Origin: Druceiella hillmani
Lineage: Eukaryota; Arthropoda; Insecta; Lepidoptera; Hepialidae
Assembly: GCA_039881145.1 (NCBI GenBank)
Contig: JAYKKI010000015.1
Coordinates: 30,607,001-30,671,000 of the forward strand
Direction: 5' to 3'
DNA: 64,000 bases
Part shown: one piece after another, positions 12,611-25,375 of the stretch
How positions within the stretch are numbered: the first letter of the stretch is position 1
How the letters are laid out: every line of letters starts with the position of its first letter
The notes under the pieces: generated by a model
The model's input: only the letters and a program-made list of their open reading frames with translations
Databases searched by the model: none
What the model was told of the DNA's origin: nothing
Made by a program: the position numbers and the translations under genes

Positions 12611-12671
12611 AACAACTCCAAAAATATTTTACTTCCTTTGTCAAAGGAAGTAAAATATTTTTGGAGTTGTT
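12611..12671. repeat. Perfect 30-bp inverted repeat with a 1-base spacer
   Basis: The left arm 12611-12640 (AACAACTCCAAAAATATTTT, then ACTTCCTTTG) and the right arm 12642-12671 are exact reverse complements, separated by a single T. A transcript would form a 30-bp hairpin with essentially no loop. No flanking element was recognised. Confidence 0.95.
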
Positions 12672-13850
12672 TTATGTATTTTAGAAATATTTCCGATATT
12701 ATCTCAGTAAACTCGAAACCAGCGTGATCTCTTTTTAAGAATTGTATGTTTTCGTGTTAATATGCCCCAAAAAACATAAGATATTTATGTGTCCGTGTGG
12801 TTTTCATCTAGATCGATTTCCCATCAAATTCATCTTAGGTATCTTAGGATCGGCTTTAAATCGTTGTCAGGCGGATATTACCCGCGACAAAATTCGTAAA
12901 ATTGTTTAGTCTATTCCTCTTCACATATTAGGTATATCTAAAAAATCTATTAAATATCAAACGCTTTCTTTCTTATTTATAAACAGTTATAAGAACAGTT
13001 TTACACTAAAATTTAACTTACTGGATGAAGTTCAAATCCCATTGTCGTTACTTTAATTTTTCCCATTTAAATATTTCCCTTGACATTTTCATAATCTTCT
13101 GAAGTCTAATGGTATAATCACTCGGTCTCTGTGAATTTTTTAGATCAGCCAATATAATGACGGATAATTGGAACTCACACGGCACAAGAACATAAATTAA
13201 AACCTGTTCTAGACAGCAAAAAGAAATAGAATATGAAGAATTGTGACTAGAAACTGTTTTTAATTAACTAATTTAGCGTTTTTTCTTTAAACTTATTTAA
13301 CTGTAAGTGTTAATTTTCTTTACATTGATATATTAAATAACCATCTGTTACGACTAGTTCTATCGTTCATATTTCAAATACTTCTGTCGGGTTTATAAAA
13401 TTGAAAGTACTTGTGTTGTGCAGATTTTTTGCTACAAATTTATATTTAAGTAATAATTTATACAGCCTAAAGAATATCTCTCTGCTATATTTTTAGAAAA
13501 CAAGAAATTTATTATGTTTAAGCGATTTGTAGTAGCGGAAAATATATATCTGCCGCAATTATGATGGCGTTTACATGTTTATCATGGCGAACATATGTCT
13601 CGCTTCAATGAATAGGATATTTTTATAATAATCGTTTAATGTGCCAAGCTAATATCATTGCTTTCTTGCATAATTTAGATAGTACAGATTGCTGTGATTG
13701 TTTTTTTTAATTTTTTCCAAGGTTATCCCTCCTTATGCGACATATTGACCGAATATCAAGTGCTTTATGGGCTAAACGCGTCGAGATTGACATTTACCGC
13801 TAGTTGTCAGTGATTAAATGTGCCTATCAAAATACGCATAAACAACGTTA
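12672..13850. other. AT-rich stretch, no gene seen
   Basis: No exon, RNA gene or repeat was recognised. Confidence 0.4.
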
Positions 13851-13854
13851 ACCA

Positions 13855-14092
13855 GTGCCAACGACCTCAGAAGGATGTGTAGATAGCGATATTGTGCGAG
13901 ACAGGATAGCATCGTCCGCGCAAGTCGCAGAGGCAAGCAGAAGTGGAACGCTCGAGACAGTTCTGCCCGGTCATCACACTCTGGCACTGATACGTCTAAG
14001 AAAGATAAGGAGGGCCGTGCGTCGAACTCTACATTATCGTGCTCGCATTTTGCCTTGTTACCGTCAGCCGGTGTACACATCGTTTGTTATTA
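13855..14092. other. GC-balanced island open in several frames; possible exon
   Basis: About 240 bases of balanced composition are open in two plus frames and one minus frame. One plus frame (about 13889-14092) gives a Ser/Arg/Lys-rich peptide containing SSARSSHSGTDTSKKDKEG, which looks protein-like. The minus frame (13814-14080) contains a good acceptor-like polypyrimidine tract, CCCTCCTTATCTTTCTTAG, but then only weak donors. I cannot choose between an exon on either strand, a fragment of a mobile element and a non-coding conserved block. No family was recognised. Confidence 0.25.
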
Positions 14093-14413
14093 AACGTTTA
14101 TTAAATTTGAAAGAAACCATACTAACTTCGACAAATACGTAGGCCGCGCTAATCACGTTATTACATTTTCAGTCGAAACCGAAATAGTTTCTCAGGTGAA
14201 ATCAAATGGTACGCCGTTCTAAGCAAGATTGCCGATTAAATAAATTAGAACATTTTTAAAATATACGTTGCAGGCGTAGGTTTGGCCCCAAAAATTATGA
14301 TCACATTACTGTGTTCTGATTCCCTTTAAGTAAATGAAAAGACGTGACTGGTGCATTTTACATATACCGTGTATTTTTTTCTGTATTTTGAAAAATGCCC
14401 ACTGTCCGTCTTA

Positions 14414-14534
14414 TTAAGATCTATAGTTGTCCTGATACCTGAAGATGTTGTAATACGACGAGACCTAGGTCGTGGTAAAGAACTTACAGAGAGTAGAAAT
14501 AATACTACATCACGTAGTTTAATTTAATTGTGAT
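14414..14534 (+). repeat. Dispersed hammerhead-like repeat, copy A
   Basis: The copy shares the family core CTGAAGATGTTGTAATAC...ACCTAGGTCGTGGTAAAGAACTT and the tail AATAATACTACATCACGTAG. Stem II still pairs (GTTGT with ACGAC, one G-U). The catalytic GAAA is changed to GAGA, so this copy should be inactive. See the finding on copy D. Confidence 0.85.
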
Positions 14535-16205
14535 TAAATTGTAGATCTACAGTCTTAGCTACTCATTAAATTGTATTGTATAATGGAACCCCTCGTCCTC
14601 GCATGAAACCTCAAAATTGATGTAATAAATATTTTCTTCGTATTAGCAGAACTGTAAATTTCTCTTAGCGTTATAAAAATAATTCCTTTACGATTATTTA
14701 CTTCTAGAAATCATTCACATTTGAATACTTTATAATTTCTTTAAGTGATTGTCAAAAACATTTAATTTCTTATTTGAATGACTAACCAACAGACGACCTT
14801 ATTCGGCTGACTACTATAAATTTGTTATATTTAACCAAAATTAAACTTGTGTCAGATCTTTAATATTTAACTAAATGATGCTAATACTAACCGTACTTAA
14901 CACGCCACAATAAGAACTTTTTTTCACATATTTAGTCTTCCTTTATTAGCATGTCTTAAAGAACGTTTCATCAATACGAAGAAGAATAATCAAGCAAGAC
15001 ATGATCTAAATAAGAAATAAAATGAAAATGAAAGAAGTAAAGGAAGTTTCATATCCACGCGGGAAACTATCCAAGACAGACTTTCTTGAGAGAAGAAATT
15101 TCATAAGGGCCACGAAAAATGAGTCCAGATTCTGTTTTAAGCAAAGAGGAAGGAAGTGTTCTTGTTACCTACGGTATATAGAGCAAAATGTAAGACTTGG
15201 CTAAATTGGAAGATCTTCTTAACACTAATATCATAAAATGATTTCAGGTGATGGAAGATTTAATCCATTCATAAAAAATATCACTGAAAAGAAGATACGA
15301 ATATTTTAGGAAAGTGAATTCCATATTGAGTATAGTTGTATTGGTGTATCGGCATATCTTGATAACTTGAGGCCGATTTATTGTACTGGAGAAAAGCATA
15401 AGGGAGTCGTTTGATGGTTTGTAACAGCGCTATAAAGCAAATATAATACCGGGTTATTGATTTAACAATAACGTATTCGCATGGACAGAAAACATTTTTT
15501 TCGTTCGACAATGTGAAGAGTTATTGCACTTATAAGACAGAAAAATTTTTACACAACAAATCTTAAACAATACATTCACGGTATGTTATTTGCATCTGCT
15601 TCTAGTGCAACTTTACCTTCCTGTGTGGATATTGTTTTCATGCGAATACGTTATCAATAGCTTTCCTGAAGATTGGTTTATGGGAAAAACTGAGACAGGA
15701 CAGATGAAAGTCGATAAATTATATTTTATAACTATATGATAAAAGGGTTGAATCATAGTTTAATACCGAAGATTAAACAGATAACGATGATTAGGCGACT
15801 AATCCCCATTATTGCTTAAACTAATAAATATTATTATAAAAATAACACAATGGTTTTTATTCTTTCATTTAATGCAACTCATTTCATCGAACCGCCATAT
15901 ATCAAATCCTTGGAATGACGTGAAACAATATGCTACATGAATGGACAACGAAAGCCGAAACTCCCATAATAAAGAAATTTTACGTCAATATTAAAGTGTT
16001 ATTATTAGAAAGGCCTTTCGAAAATGTATTCTACATCCAAGCACATTAGACTACAAGAAAAGTTTAAAAAATAATCTTGAAAAATAGCAATTAGATTAAT
16101 AGCGGCTCAACTTTCACGTCATCTTGACTGTAAACATTAATATCGTGAAATCGGGGTTGCATCTTTATCGGAACTGAAACAATTTGAAAAACGGAAAGTA
16201 GAAAA
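14535..16205. other. AT-rich stretch, no gene seen
   Basis: Frames at 15022-15204 and 15281-15511 show nothing recognisable. Confidence 0.35.
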
Positions 16206-16212
16206 ATTAAAG

Positions 16213-16272
16213 ACGACAGAATTATTAAAGAAACAATTAAAAGTAATTAATTTATTCGTTAATAATTCTGTC
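16213..16272. repeat. 13-bp inverted repeat
   Basis: GACAGAATTATTA at 16213-16225 is the exact reverse complement of TAATAATTCTGTC at 16260-16272. It could be a short hairpin or the ends of a very small element. Confidence 0.6.
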
Positions 16273-19200
16273 GGTCAAAGAAGAGAGAGAAAACGGAGAA
16301 AAAAGAAAAGTAGGAAAAGTTTCAAAATTGCTAATATAAAATGTGATTTAAATTGCAAACAAATTGTGATGCCAAGAAAGAAAGATGAAAAGATGATCAG
16401 CGATATAGAGGATAATGGTAAAAGTATATTATTTGTAACAATTGTCCGTTATTGTCAATGATTTGTAACACGGTACCGTTTAAAAATCACAGTATTAAAA
16501 AAAACGCTACGCGACGAGACAAAATTTATCGATGAAATGTCATAAATATAATTTACCTACATCATAGAGGCTGACTATTGGTACACAGGGGGCTGAGTGA
16601 CTAGATTTAAATGGCTTAGTACTGATGAAAACTTTAATTTCTAATTTCTGAAACCGACGTTAAGTATTTTATTCTTAAAATTTAATTAATTATCTTTCAT
16701 TTGGTATATTATTTATGTTATTAAGACAATTTGTATTTGAAACACGATTTGTCTTAGATGTCTACTGGATGTTCTACCTTAGTTCAAGATTCGAATTAAC
16801 ATAAAAACTACTTTTTAACTAGAAGAAATAGTATTATTGCTGTGAGATGAATCTCGGTGGTTTTTTATTCAATAATAAAAAATAGCATCAAAACATCTCA
16901 ATCGGTGACGCAAAGCGTGTATTAAACTTCTTACTTATGTGTCACGAGAATGCAAAACCTGCATCTAAATCCATACTGATAACTCGTAGTCGATAAATAA
17001 ATTATTTCAGTCGTAGCACGAGTCGTAGAATTTATTAAACAATAATCGCAGAACTTATTGACAAGACTGATGACAAAAAAATACTAAAGAGACACACATT
17101 GGTGGAGTTAGATAACGGAATCTAGTTAAAGCAAAGAAATACCCTAATGGAGACACGCTGTTGGGCATGTACCTTTTGCAAGATATTAAGAGAAAGGATC
17201 TGCTTAGAGCTTAATAGATGGTTGTAAATGGGTTTAACATACTAAAAAAATATATACCTGAACATCGGTCACAACTTAAATAGTTAGACATTTGTAACAG
17301 ACACAACCTACGTCTTCCAAGTGTTTTTATATAATATTATTAATAGTACTGTCACACCATCATACCTCCGATCTATGTATGTTACAGCCTTAGAATATAG
17401 AGTAATCCAGAAGGCGCATACGCACAAATCACTTCGCGGTCGCGGTGAAGTCAAAAATCGGTGGAGGGGGCACCGCGCTCCGTCTACTAGCGCCCTCCCT
17501 CAACGCACACGGTGTTACTAGCAGAATAAATTTACCCACAAACTTCAGGAAATCGACGCATATTGCAGCAGTAGGATTCACATTTGCATCAATTTGTATG
17601 GTCATGGCTTGGCTTATATGAAGTATTATTAAGGCCGCCATGTTAAATTTGTAAAATGTTTATTCTGACCAGAACCAATGGCCAAAGTATTTAGATTAAA
17701 ATTATTTAAAAACTTTGTCACATTTTACCATTTTATTCATCACTTAACACTTTTAATGCAAAACGAAAACAATTAGCTTAGTGTCTTAAAGTAAAAGGAG
17801 ATGTGAAAAAGCCCATAATAAAAGTTTGAAAATATTCGATCTCAGACTAAAGAAATTAAAAATAGGACGAAACAATTATTTATATTAATTAGCATTCAAT
17901 GTCGTGATAAAATTTCTTCATATTTTAAATAATATCGGTGCGCATTTTTCAAGAAATTAAAGAAGACGGCGGAAATGAATGAATGTAACATGTGTTTCTT
18001 GCCGTAATCCTACATATAGTGATTATATAGGCAATAGGTAAAATATTCTAAAATTGAATATGATAACGGATATTCAAACGTTACACCAAATTCTCCAACA
18101 TTTTCCAAATCCCGATTTGTTTACAAATAAAATTTTACATTTTTCAGTATCGAGCAATTAAGATGTTTTAATTTGGGTAAACAATTTTTTAAGACGTGAC
18201 TACACCAATAAAAATGGCGCGCTTCTGTTAATAATAATCTACTTCGATATTTTAAAATTGTATAGTTAATTGAAAATGAAATTAAGTAATAGTTTTTACG
18301 TTTGAAAAGTAATCCCCATTTGTTTCTTTCTCAGTCCAGTGATATTTTAGCAGGTGGGAATAGCACAAGCCGGCATTTTAAACTATATTGTCACGTAGAA
18401 AGCACATAACCTTTCAGAGCTGTCTTAAATTGCACTGAAAGCCGTGTTTTAAAACTACGCATTTTATGCGTTTTTTGGACACACTTTTGCGCGTGTTCTC
18501 GCCTTCTGGAGTACTAAGGTTACAGCCTACTGATTTGAAATACGTTCTAAAAGCAAGAATGTCCCCCTAATTCCTTAGCATAGAAATACATTATTTTTAG
18601 AATCCTTTACCATGCAATAAACAAGTGCGCCTTCAATTTCTGTGTTTAAGAGTCACATGAATCTTAAATTTCTCTTCATTGTTAGATAATTAATATCGAT
18701 AGTCGTGATGTTTAAATAAAATTGTAATTTCGATGACTACAGGTAGATCACGTCGATGCATATCGATGAACAATTAACGAGTTTTTGAACGTATCTAGAA
18801 TCCTGTAATGACATATTTGTAGGATCAACTTTTACGTTTTCATCGAAAGGCGGCTGAAGTGTGCGATGAATTTGTATATATTCACAAGTCGTGGAACACT
18901 ATCAGACATGTATATAACTAACGAAAAGAAAACAACATATAGATGATTTGAAGGGAACACAAGGTAATAAAAGTTCAGAAGCAATTAAGACGAGTTTAAA
19001 TTATTTTATATTTACACTGACTTTATCATGCAGTGTAAATATGAAATAAATTATTAAAATATTTAAAAATAACCCCCCAGAGACGAGATAATTTTATTAC
19101 ATCTATCTATTTTCCATACGTATTTTGTTTGCTTCTTTCGACCTGTCATTATATTGTAGTTTTCTGGTGGCAACATTTTTTTTCCGTTTTATATAGACAT

Positions 19201-19980
19201 AATGTGTGTACTGAATGTAATGTCGTTGCTGGCCTACAGAAGTATGCAATGCATGGGCATATAGGGGAGGTTTGGAGATTTTTAGAAGGAAGTTGAAAGC
19301 TATTTACCCCTGATGCTGAATTCTGAATTACATCTAATTCTGTTTGGTGTTATTTTATTTCTGGTATGATATTGCCATCTTAATTTTATCTCATATCGTT
19401 GGCATTATTTTGTTTGTAAAATTACATCTTTATCTACCTTTGTCCTATGTACGTTTATATTTATAAAACTTGAATTCATACGTCAGTATCCAACGTAATA
19501 TGTTCGTGGTCTATCAAAATTGCCAAATTATTGAATGAAATTTAAATAGAGCCTAAAAATTCAGTATAAGAAAATATATGTAACGTAAATTAAAATAATT
19601 TTGCGAAACGTTATTATATTCAACTTATACTTTTAAATTTAAATCTGTTGAAGTATCTTCATTACTCTTAAATTCCTCTGTCGACCTATATAGTTATTTT
19701 GCCCCGCTTTATGGACATCGCTGTTTCGTGTCAAGATGATTCAGATATGCATGGGTAAAATTGACTGAAATTGAATAATGATTTCTTACAGATTTTGAGG
19801 TACTAATTAACGGAAAAATAATAAAGAAATTTGATCACGTAAGGTTTTTTAGAAATCTTAATAAATGCTATCCAAATACCAAGCTGCTACCATAAAAACT
19901 TACTTTCGGTATGTACTTTACTGAGGGCAGTTATCAAAAATATGTAGTAAAATGTGAATCAGTGTTATAAATATCATTTA
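16273..19980. other. AT-rich stretch with one GC-richer patch (17410-17520)
   Basis: The patch at 17410-17520 (TTCGCGGTCGCGGTGAAGTC followed by a CpG-rich run) carries no convincing exon. A 70-codon minus frame at 17429-17641 overlaps it without recognisable motifs. The rest is AT-rich and shows nothing. Confidence 0.3.
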
Positions 19981-20029
19981 GCACTCAAACGCGATAAAAT
20001 AAACGTAGTTTGTTTGTCGGTGAGAGAGG

Positions 20030-20450
20030 ACAACGGTGAGGAATTTTCGTAGGCCCAGATATAAGAAAACCTATGAAAGACAAAGACTTCAAAACTAAAA
20101 TGAATTCTGAAGAATAGAAAGCATGGATTTCTTTAAAAAACTAGTTAACAATTTTTTTCGGTAATGAGAAAAGTACAGAATAAGTCTAATTAGTGGAAAA
20201 CATGTTGGCAAATTTTAGGAAATTGGGTTGCAAGATCCGTTTTCAGAAATCACACTTAGAATTTTTTCCAGAAAATATTGGGGATTTCAGTGAAGAACAA
20301 GAGGAGAAGAAGAAGAAGACATTAACAAAGAAGATGTTAACATGATTGCAGATTATTGCTGGATATTGAACAGGGACAGTGATATAGATGAACATTGGCG
20401 AAAATCTTTAAAAATAAGCTTTGGTGATATAAGGAAGAGGTACTAGATGG
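20030..20450 (+). pseudogene. Relic of an uncharacterised arthropod repeat-associated protein, copy 1
   Basis: Translating plus in shifting frames gives ordered pieces of a protein family I have seen in many arthropod genomes without a named function. The pieces are FVGPDIRKPMKDKDFKTKMN at about 20046, a stop, then KAWISLKK; LEFFPENIGDFSEEQ near 20257; and VNMIADYCWILNRDSD near 20340. A second relic on the minus strand at 31177-31587 has the matching blocks, such as FYPENLGAVTEKRGE and MIIYYCWMLKR. This copy has at least one stop and several frameshifts. The repeated occurrence suggests a mobile origin. Copy B of the hammerhead-like repeat starts about 120 bp downstream. The biochemical role is unknown. 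Confidence 0.8.
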
Positions 20451-20567
20451 ATTTCTAGCAGTTTATTTTCTTAATTAGATTAGGCTTAATGTCATAAGAA
20501 TCTATACGTGTAAGTGTACGCATTTAGGTCGTATTTATGGTCGCATTCACAGTTACATAAAAAAACC

Positions 20568-20691
20568 AAAGATCTTTGCTAATAGCCCACCTGAAGATGT
20601 TGTAATACTACGAAACCTATGACGTGGTAAAGAACTTAAAGAAAGTAGCGAATAATGGATTTCTACAAAATTAACGCCAAATATATTCAAT
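20568..20691 (+). repeat. Dispersed hammerhead-like repeat, copy B
   Basis: It begins with AAAGATCTTTGCTAATAGCC and includes CTGAAGATGTTGTAATACTACGAAAC, then GTGGTAAAGAACTTAAAGAA. The GGTC cleavage region has become TGAC and stem II has one mismatch. The shared tail TTCTACAAAATTAACGCC is also found in copy C. Confidence 0.9.
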
Positions 20692-20955
20692 AGTCGTATT
20701 AATTACTATTTGAAATTTATAATTCAGCATAACGTCTAAGCGCCTATCCACAGCGTGTCTTATTAAACGAAAAAGAAGAGAATAATAATCTTTAATTAAT
20801 TACTAATAAGAAATAATATTATTAAAGTAATAATAACCAAGAAATAATAACCATTACCGTTTTAGACGAAAAATTAAAGAAGAAAATGACCATGTTTAAT
20901 TGGACTGACGCGTCTTCGATTCCGTGAAAAAAAAGAAAAAAATTAAATCAAAGTT
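20692..20955. other. AT-rich stretch, no gene seen
   Basis: Nothing recognisable. Confidence 0.4.
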
Positions 20956-20956
20956 T

Positions 20957-21018
20957 TTTCTTTCTGGCCGTCTGTTTATTACTGGCCGTCTGTTCTTTCT
21001 GGCTGTCTGTTTTTTTTA
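20957..21018. repeat. Short tandem repeat CTGGCCGTCTGTT, three copies
   Basis: CTGGCCGTCTGTT, CTGGCCGTCTGTT and CTGGCTGTCTGTT follow each other with short T-rich spacers. Confidence 0.8.
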
Positions 21019-24000
21019 TTTTTAAGCTCAAGCTATTGAAAATTCTAAAAATCAAAATTAATGCGGTTTGGAAGTCGATTTTTGAATTTTTTCTTCACCT
21101 AGGAGCAAACTTTGGAAAATGACCTCTAAATGTACATTGCAATCGAGTCAATTTTATTCTGTTATTGAATCAGCTTCATTTTGAAAGCTATAAATTATTC
21201 ATACGCAATATGTCGATAAGCAGCATATAAACTTGGAAAGATATGACGTAATGTCAAACTGAATAAAGCATAATCTGATGCAATGACGATCATTATTTTT
21301 TTACTTTTTGAGCCATACGAAACTCCAGAAAAGGGAAATGAATGAAAGGAATAAAGACTTAGCATAAATATTTTTTATATGAGAAATCTTCAAGGCTTAA
21401 ATAAATGTTTCTTTTTGAAAAATAAAATCAATTGTTCTCTATATTGAAATTATATTGCGCGTGTTCGCAATTGTATTTATTTTTAATCGAGCCATTATAA
21501 GTATTTACAATCTACAAAGGATCGTCTAACACCAACATTTTTTTCAGCGAAGCAGTTATTTTACACAGAAGATATTTTTGTTCAGGTTCCAATATCAAAA
21601 TTAGTATATTTTAATTTACCTTGGATGTGTATCGTTAATCAAAGACCGTTGGAAAAAAAAGTCCAAGTGATATTTTTTAGTAATCTTTTTTCATACTGAA
21701 ATCTTTAGCTATGGAACATATCGAGTCCGAGTCTTATCGTTCATTTCAATTTAAGTTAATAATACCTATTCATGGCGATTTGCTCATATTAATTCATATT
21801 TTTTAACAAATGCTGTTGGTGTTGATATTGCGTCTCTATTCGTCCAAGAAAATTATGTAAACCACCTTTCGTAGAATGTCGTTCCATCGCGTTTGTGTCG
21901 TGTTTCTTTCAATGTAGGAACTCGACCGCCAAACGAGTTGAGTCGAGGACAGACGCAGGAAGATTGACAAAATAACATTTTTCCGTTTGCGATTAACGGG
22001 CTAAGATAAAAAAAATTGCAGGATAATTTTTATGAATCTCTATTATAAACTGCCAAGTACATAACCTTTTGCTGACTTGTTCCAAATGGCAAAAACAAAA
22101 AAAAACTGTGTACAACCTGAGTATAGTATACTATTCGTATATACTCTATTAAAATGATCGACTACAAAAAAAACGAAGGTCCAGACAGGCTTATATGTTA
22201 ATTATTTTGTTTCGCTACAGTGTACTTTTACAGATAGATTTATTTTTTTTATATTTACTTTTACCAAAAAGATATTTTTGTTCTATTAATAATATTCTCA
22301 TTTGACGTTTTAATGCGGTCTAAATATCAGTAATCATGCTTCAAAGAATTATGACAAATGTTTTTAAATATGCCTAGAACAACTACTATGTATTCATACA
22401 AAATCTATTCTAGGAAAAATATTGTGAAAGTGAAGTCTCTAAACAAATAAAGATTTTACAATAGATTCGAAGTAATAAAAGAGAGAACTACGATTTATCC
22501 TATATGTTTATGGCAAATTATAATGTCGTTCGTCATGTTTAATACTTTTATTGAATTTAATAAATGTTACTACTATTCATATCAGACAACCTATGTAAAA
22601 ACTAAAATATGGTAAATACCAACTGGTAAACAATTTTATTTACCAAAATGAAATGAAAATATTTTCCTTAGCTTTGTTGTGGAGAATATTTTGAAAAAAA
22701 TGCCCGAAAAAGGTATTAGAATAGTTAGAATCTATGATGATTTCTCCTGACGTTATTAATGATATATAAATAATAAGTTAATTATAAATATTAAATTAAA
22801 TACCTGAAAACGGAATGAATTTTTTAATTCTCAAAAAATCGAGTAAAATTTTAAAGTATTAAAGTAAAAAAATTATGCAGTTTGACATCTCGATAGCCAT
22901 GGTACTTAATTTGGAAATATTTCGTTCTGGCTACGGCGAAATATTAAGTTAAATTTTAGCTCCATCAGGGGTTATCCAGTTGAGGGTCAACCTCATGTTT
23001 TTTTTTTCAACAATCACAAATTGCCTACATGTAAAATTAACCGAAAGAGACAAAGCGACGCATAGTAATTGTAGTGCGAGAGAATCAGTAAATTGACAAT
23101 TTGCACTGAACGTAGTGCTAGTACTATAGTTTCTCACGGTGCGGCGCTATGACTGCGCCGTCATTCAAATATGACAGTATTAAAAGAAAATATTTTTTTG
23201 AAAACTTATAACATTTTATGTAATTACGCTTGAAAAGTAAATCCACGTGTCCTGTTTTTTTATGTTTAAATGGTTAATGTCTGTGGTAAAAGCATTGTGG
23301 TAGTGAATGTGGCAGAAGGCATTTTTGGATCAATTTCACTGAAAATATTGTGGCAATTCTAATTTCAAAAATCTCGCATCTATACGAACCGCCGGTCTAC
23401 GTACGACTGAATTGAACAAAATAAAATTAGGTCAATTGGACCTGGTTTACGGTTACCACGTACCGTTTAAACGTACCGTATCATTCCTTTTTACACAAAT
23501 GATTCTATGTTCCTTTCACAAAAGCTTCATTAAGCTAATCACATAACGACATTTCAAATATTTTTGTTATTAGTAGGTTGGCAATTAATAATCCCCACTA
23601 TGTAAGTTCATCAAAATATCTTTCTTCTCATAATTCTTGCCGTATTACGTATTTATGGCTGTGTTTCTGCCGCTTTTAGTTCCAAAAAACGCATTAATCT
23701 TAAAGTTCATCAACACATCGCATGCTTAACAATAAAACGACTTTACTCAAAATACGATTTTGAAAAATTCGATAATATACACTTAAGTACCCATATTACT
23801 CTCTTGAAGTTTTTGAACTTATGATAAAAGTTTTTACTATTAAATTATTTTAATTTAATTTAAAAGACGTAATCAAAAAGTAACTTTTTCGAGATTTACG
23901 AAAATGCGTTTTTTGAGTTCATTCACTGTATTAATAGAGACTATGTACATCTCCAGAGGACTGCTCTCTGTGTTTTCGAATACGAGTTAATATGGTTCGT

Positions 24001-24140
24001 TTCATATAAAACATCGAATTAAATTTTTTATATTTAAAACAGAGCTTTAACCCAGGCGGTCAGAGAAATTTTCACACATAACTGTAAAGCACGGTTCTTC
24101 AACTAGAATTACTTAGGGGTGTTTTTTTGAGTATACATTC
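21019..24140. other. AT-rich stretch, no gene seen
   Basis: A 62-codon minus frame at 22949-23137 has no recognisable motif. No exon or element was recognised. Confidence 0.35.
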
Positions 24141-24145
24141 AAGTT

Positions 24146-24790
24146 GGCGCTAAGTGTTACTAACAACTTTTCAAGATCCATCCATCTTGAAAAGTTGTTT
24201 TTCTTAAATATATCGTGATGGCTAGACTTGCAACAAAAACAGTTGAAAGTAAACTTATTGTTTTGTATAAAATCTTTTTTGTGTAAAATCAATGTTTTCA
24301 AATTAAAGCATTTTAAAGATTTTTATTACAATTTTTTCTAATTTTATTTACAATCTGCTAAAAGTATTCAAATGGTTTTAATAAATGTAAATTAATGTAA
24401 AATTGTAATATAAAAATTGTGTAGTTAAATAATTATTAATAATTGTTTAAATATTTTTTTAATTTTTATATTTCCTGTTTTTCGCTATTGGTTTAATCGT
24501 ATAATGTCACTTGAATATTAAATGATTTCTGAATTTAACAATTAGCACAGTATTAACAGATTGTAAATAAAAGTGAAAATTAACTGTAAGTAACAATTTT
24601 TAAAGTATTTTCATTTCAAAAATGTTAATTTTTTAACAAAAAATTTTGCACAAAACCTGTAGACAAGTTTATTTTCTATGTTCTAGACTGTTTTTTATAG
24701 TATGTCTAGCCGTTCTCGAGTTATTTAAAAAAAACGGTTTTACAAGATGGCGGCTAAAGAAAAAACTTAGCGCCGCACTAGTATAAAAAT
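24146..24790. mobile_element. Possible non-autonomous DNA element with inverted GGCGCTAAGT ends
   Basis: GTTGGCGCTAAGTG at 24145-24158 and ACTTAGCGCCGC at 24766-24777 are inverted relative to each other. Just inside the left copy is a 16-bp perfect hairpin, AACAACTTTTCAAGAT at 24162-24177 with its complement at 24184-24199. The interior is AT-rich and non-coding. No target-site duplication was established, so the element call is tentative. Confidence 0.3.
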
Positions 24791-25140
24791 TAATATTTAA
24801 GAAATAACTCTAACTAGTTCCAGTTGAATAATCTTTAGTGCAAAATTACGCAAAAAAAATTCTGAACGCTGGACAACGGACCGTCAATCGCGGATTATCC
24901 GTTAAATTCGTCTTGACACTAAGTGTATCGCACCCTTAGAGCCAATGTAAACATTTTAAAAGAACTTTAATTTCATGTACCTACTTCTATCCGTTTCTAA
25001 TGACGAAAACATCCATAAGTCATAAGACTATTTTGTTTCGCTTCAATATCTTTGCTTCTATCCATTTCCAATGACGAAATAATATAAGAGCAAATTATTG
25101 TTCTACAATTACACGTCCATACACGCACGCATACGCAAAA
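24791..25140. other. AT-rich stretch, no gene seen
   Basis: Nothing recognisable beyond short repeats of CTTCTATCCRTTTCYAATGACGAAA at about 24983 and 25056. Confidence 0.35.
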
Positions 25141-25149
25141 GTGTGAAAT

Positions 25150-25375
25150 ATTGGCAGTTGCTGAGGGCTCGGCGCGGCGCACGTGGGTAGGTGAGCGCGG
25201 CGTGCGTGCCCGTTGACGTGGTCGGCGCGCCGTATATAGGTGAGTGGGTCGAGGGGTGTTGCGTGCGCCATTGTTCGCTATCTGCGACACGCATTCTGTT
25301 CTCAGAGTGAGTACTTACCGCACCTATACGGCGCGATGAGTGCCGCCGGGCGTAGTGGACGATGATAAAGATTAA
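25150..25375 (+). promoter_or_regulatory. GC-rich island with TATA-like box and splice-donor-like site; candidate promoter
   Basis: The island is CpG-rich between AT-rich flanks. It contains GTATATAGG at about 25230-25238. About 75 bases downstream on plus is TCAGA|GTGAGTACT (donor-like GT at about 25306). Such an order fits a TATA promoter with a short non-coding first exon. The minus strand has an equally good donor, GGTGCG|GTAAGTACT, in the same place, so the direction is not settled. No downstream coding exon on plus was found in the window. Confidence 0.3.
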
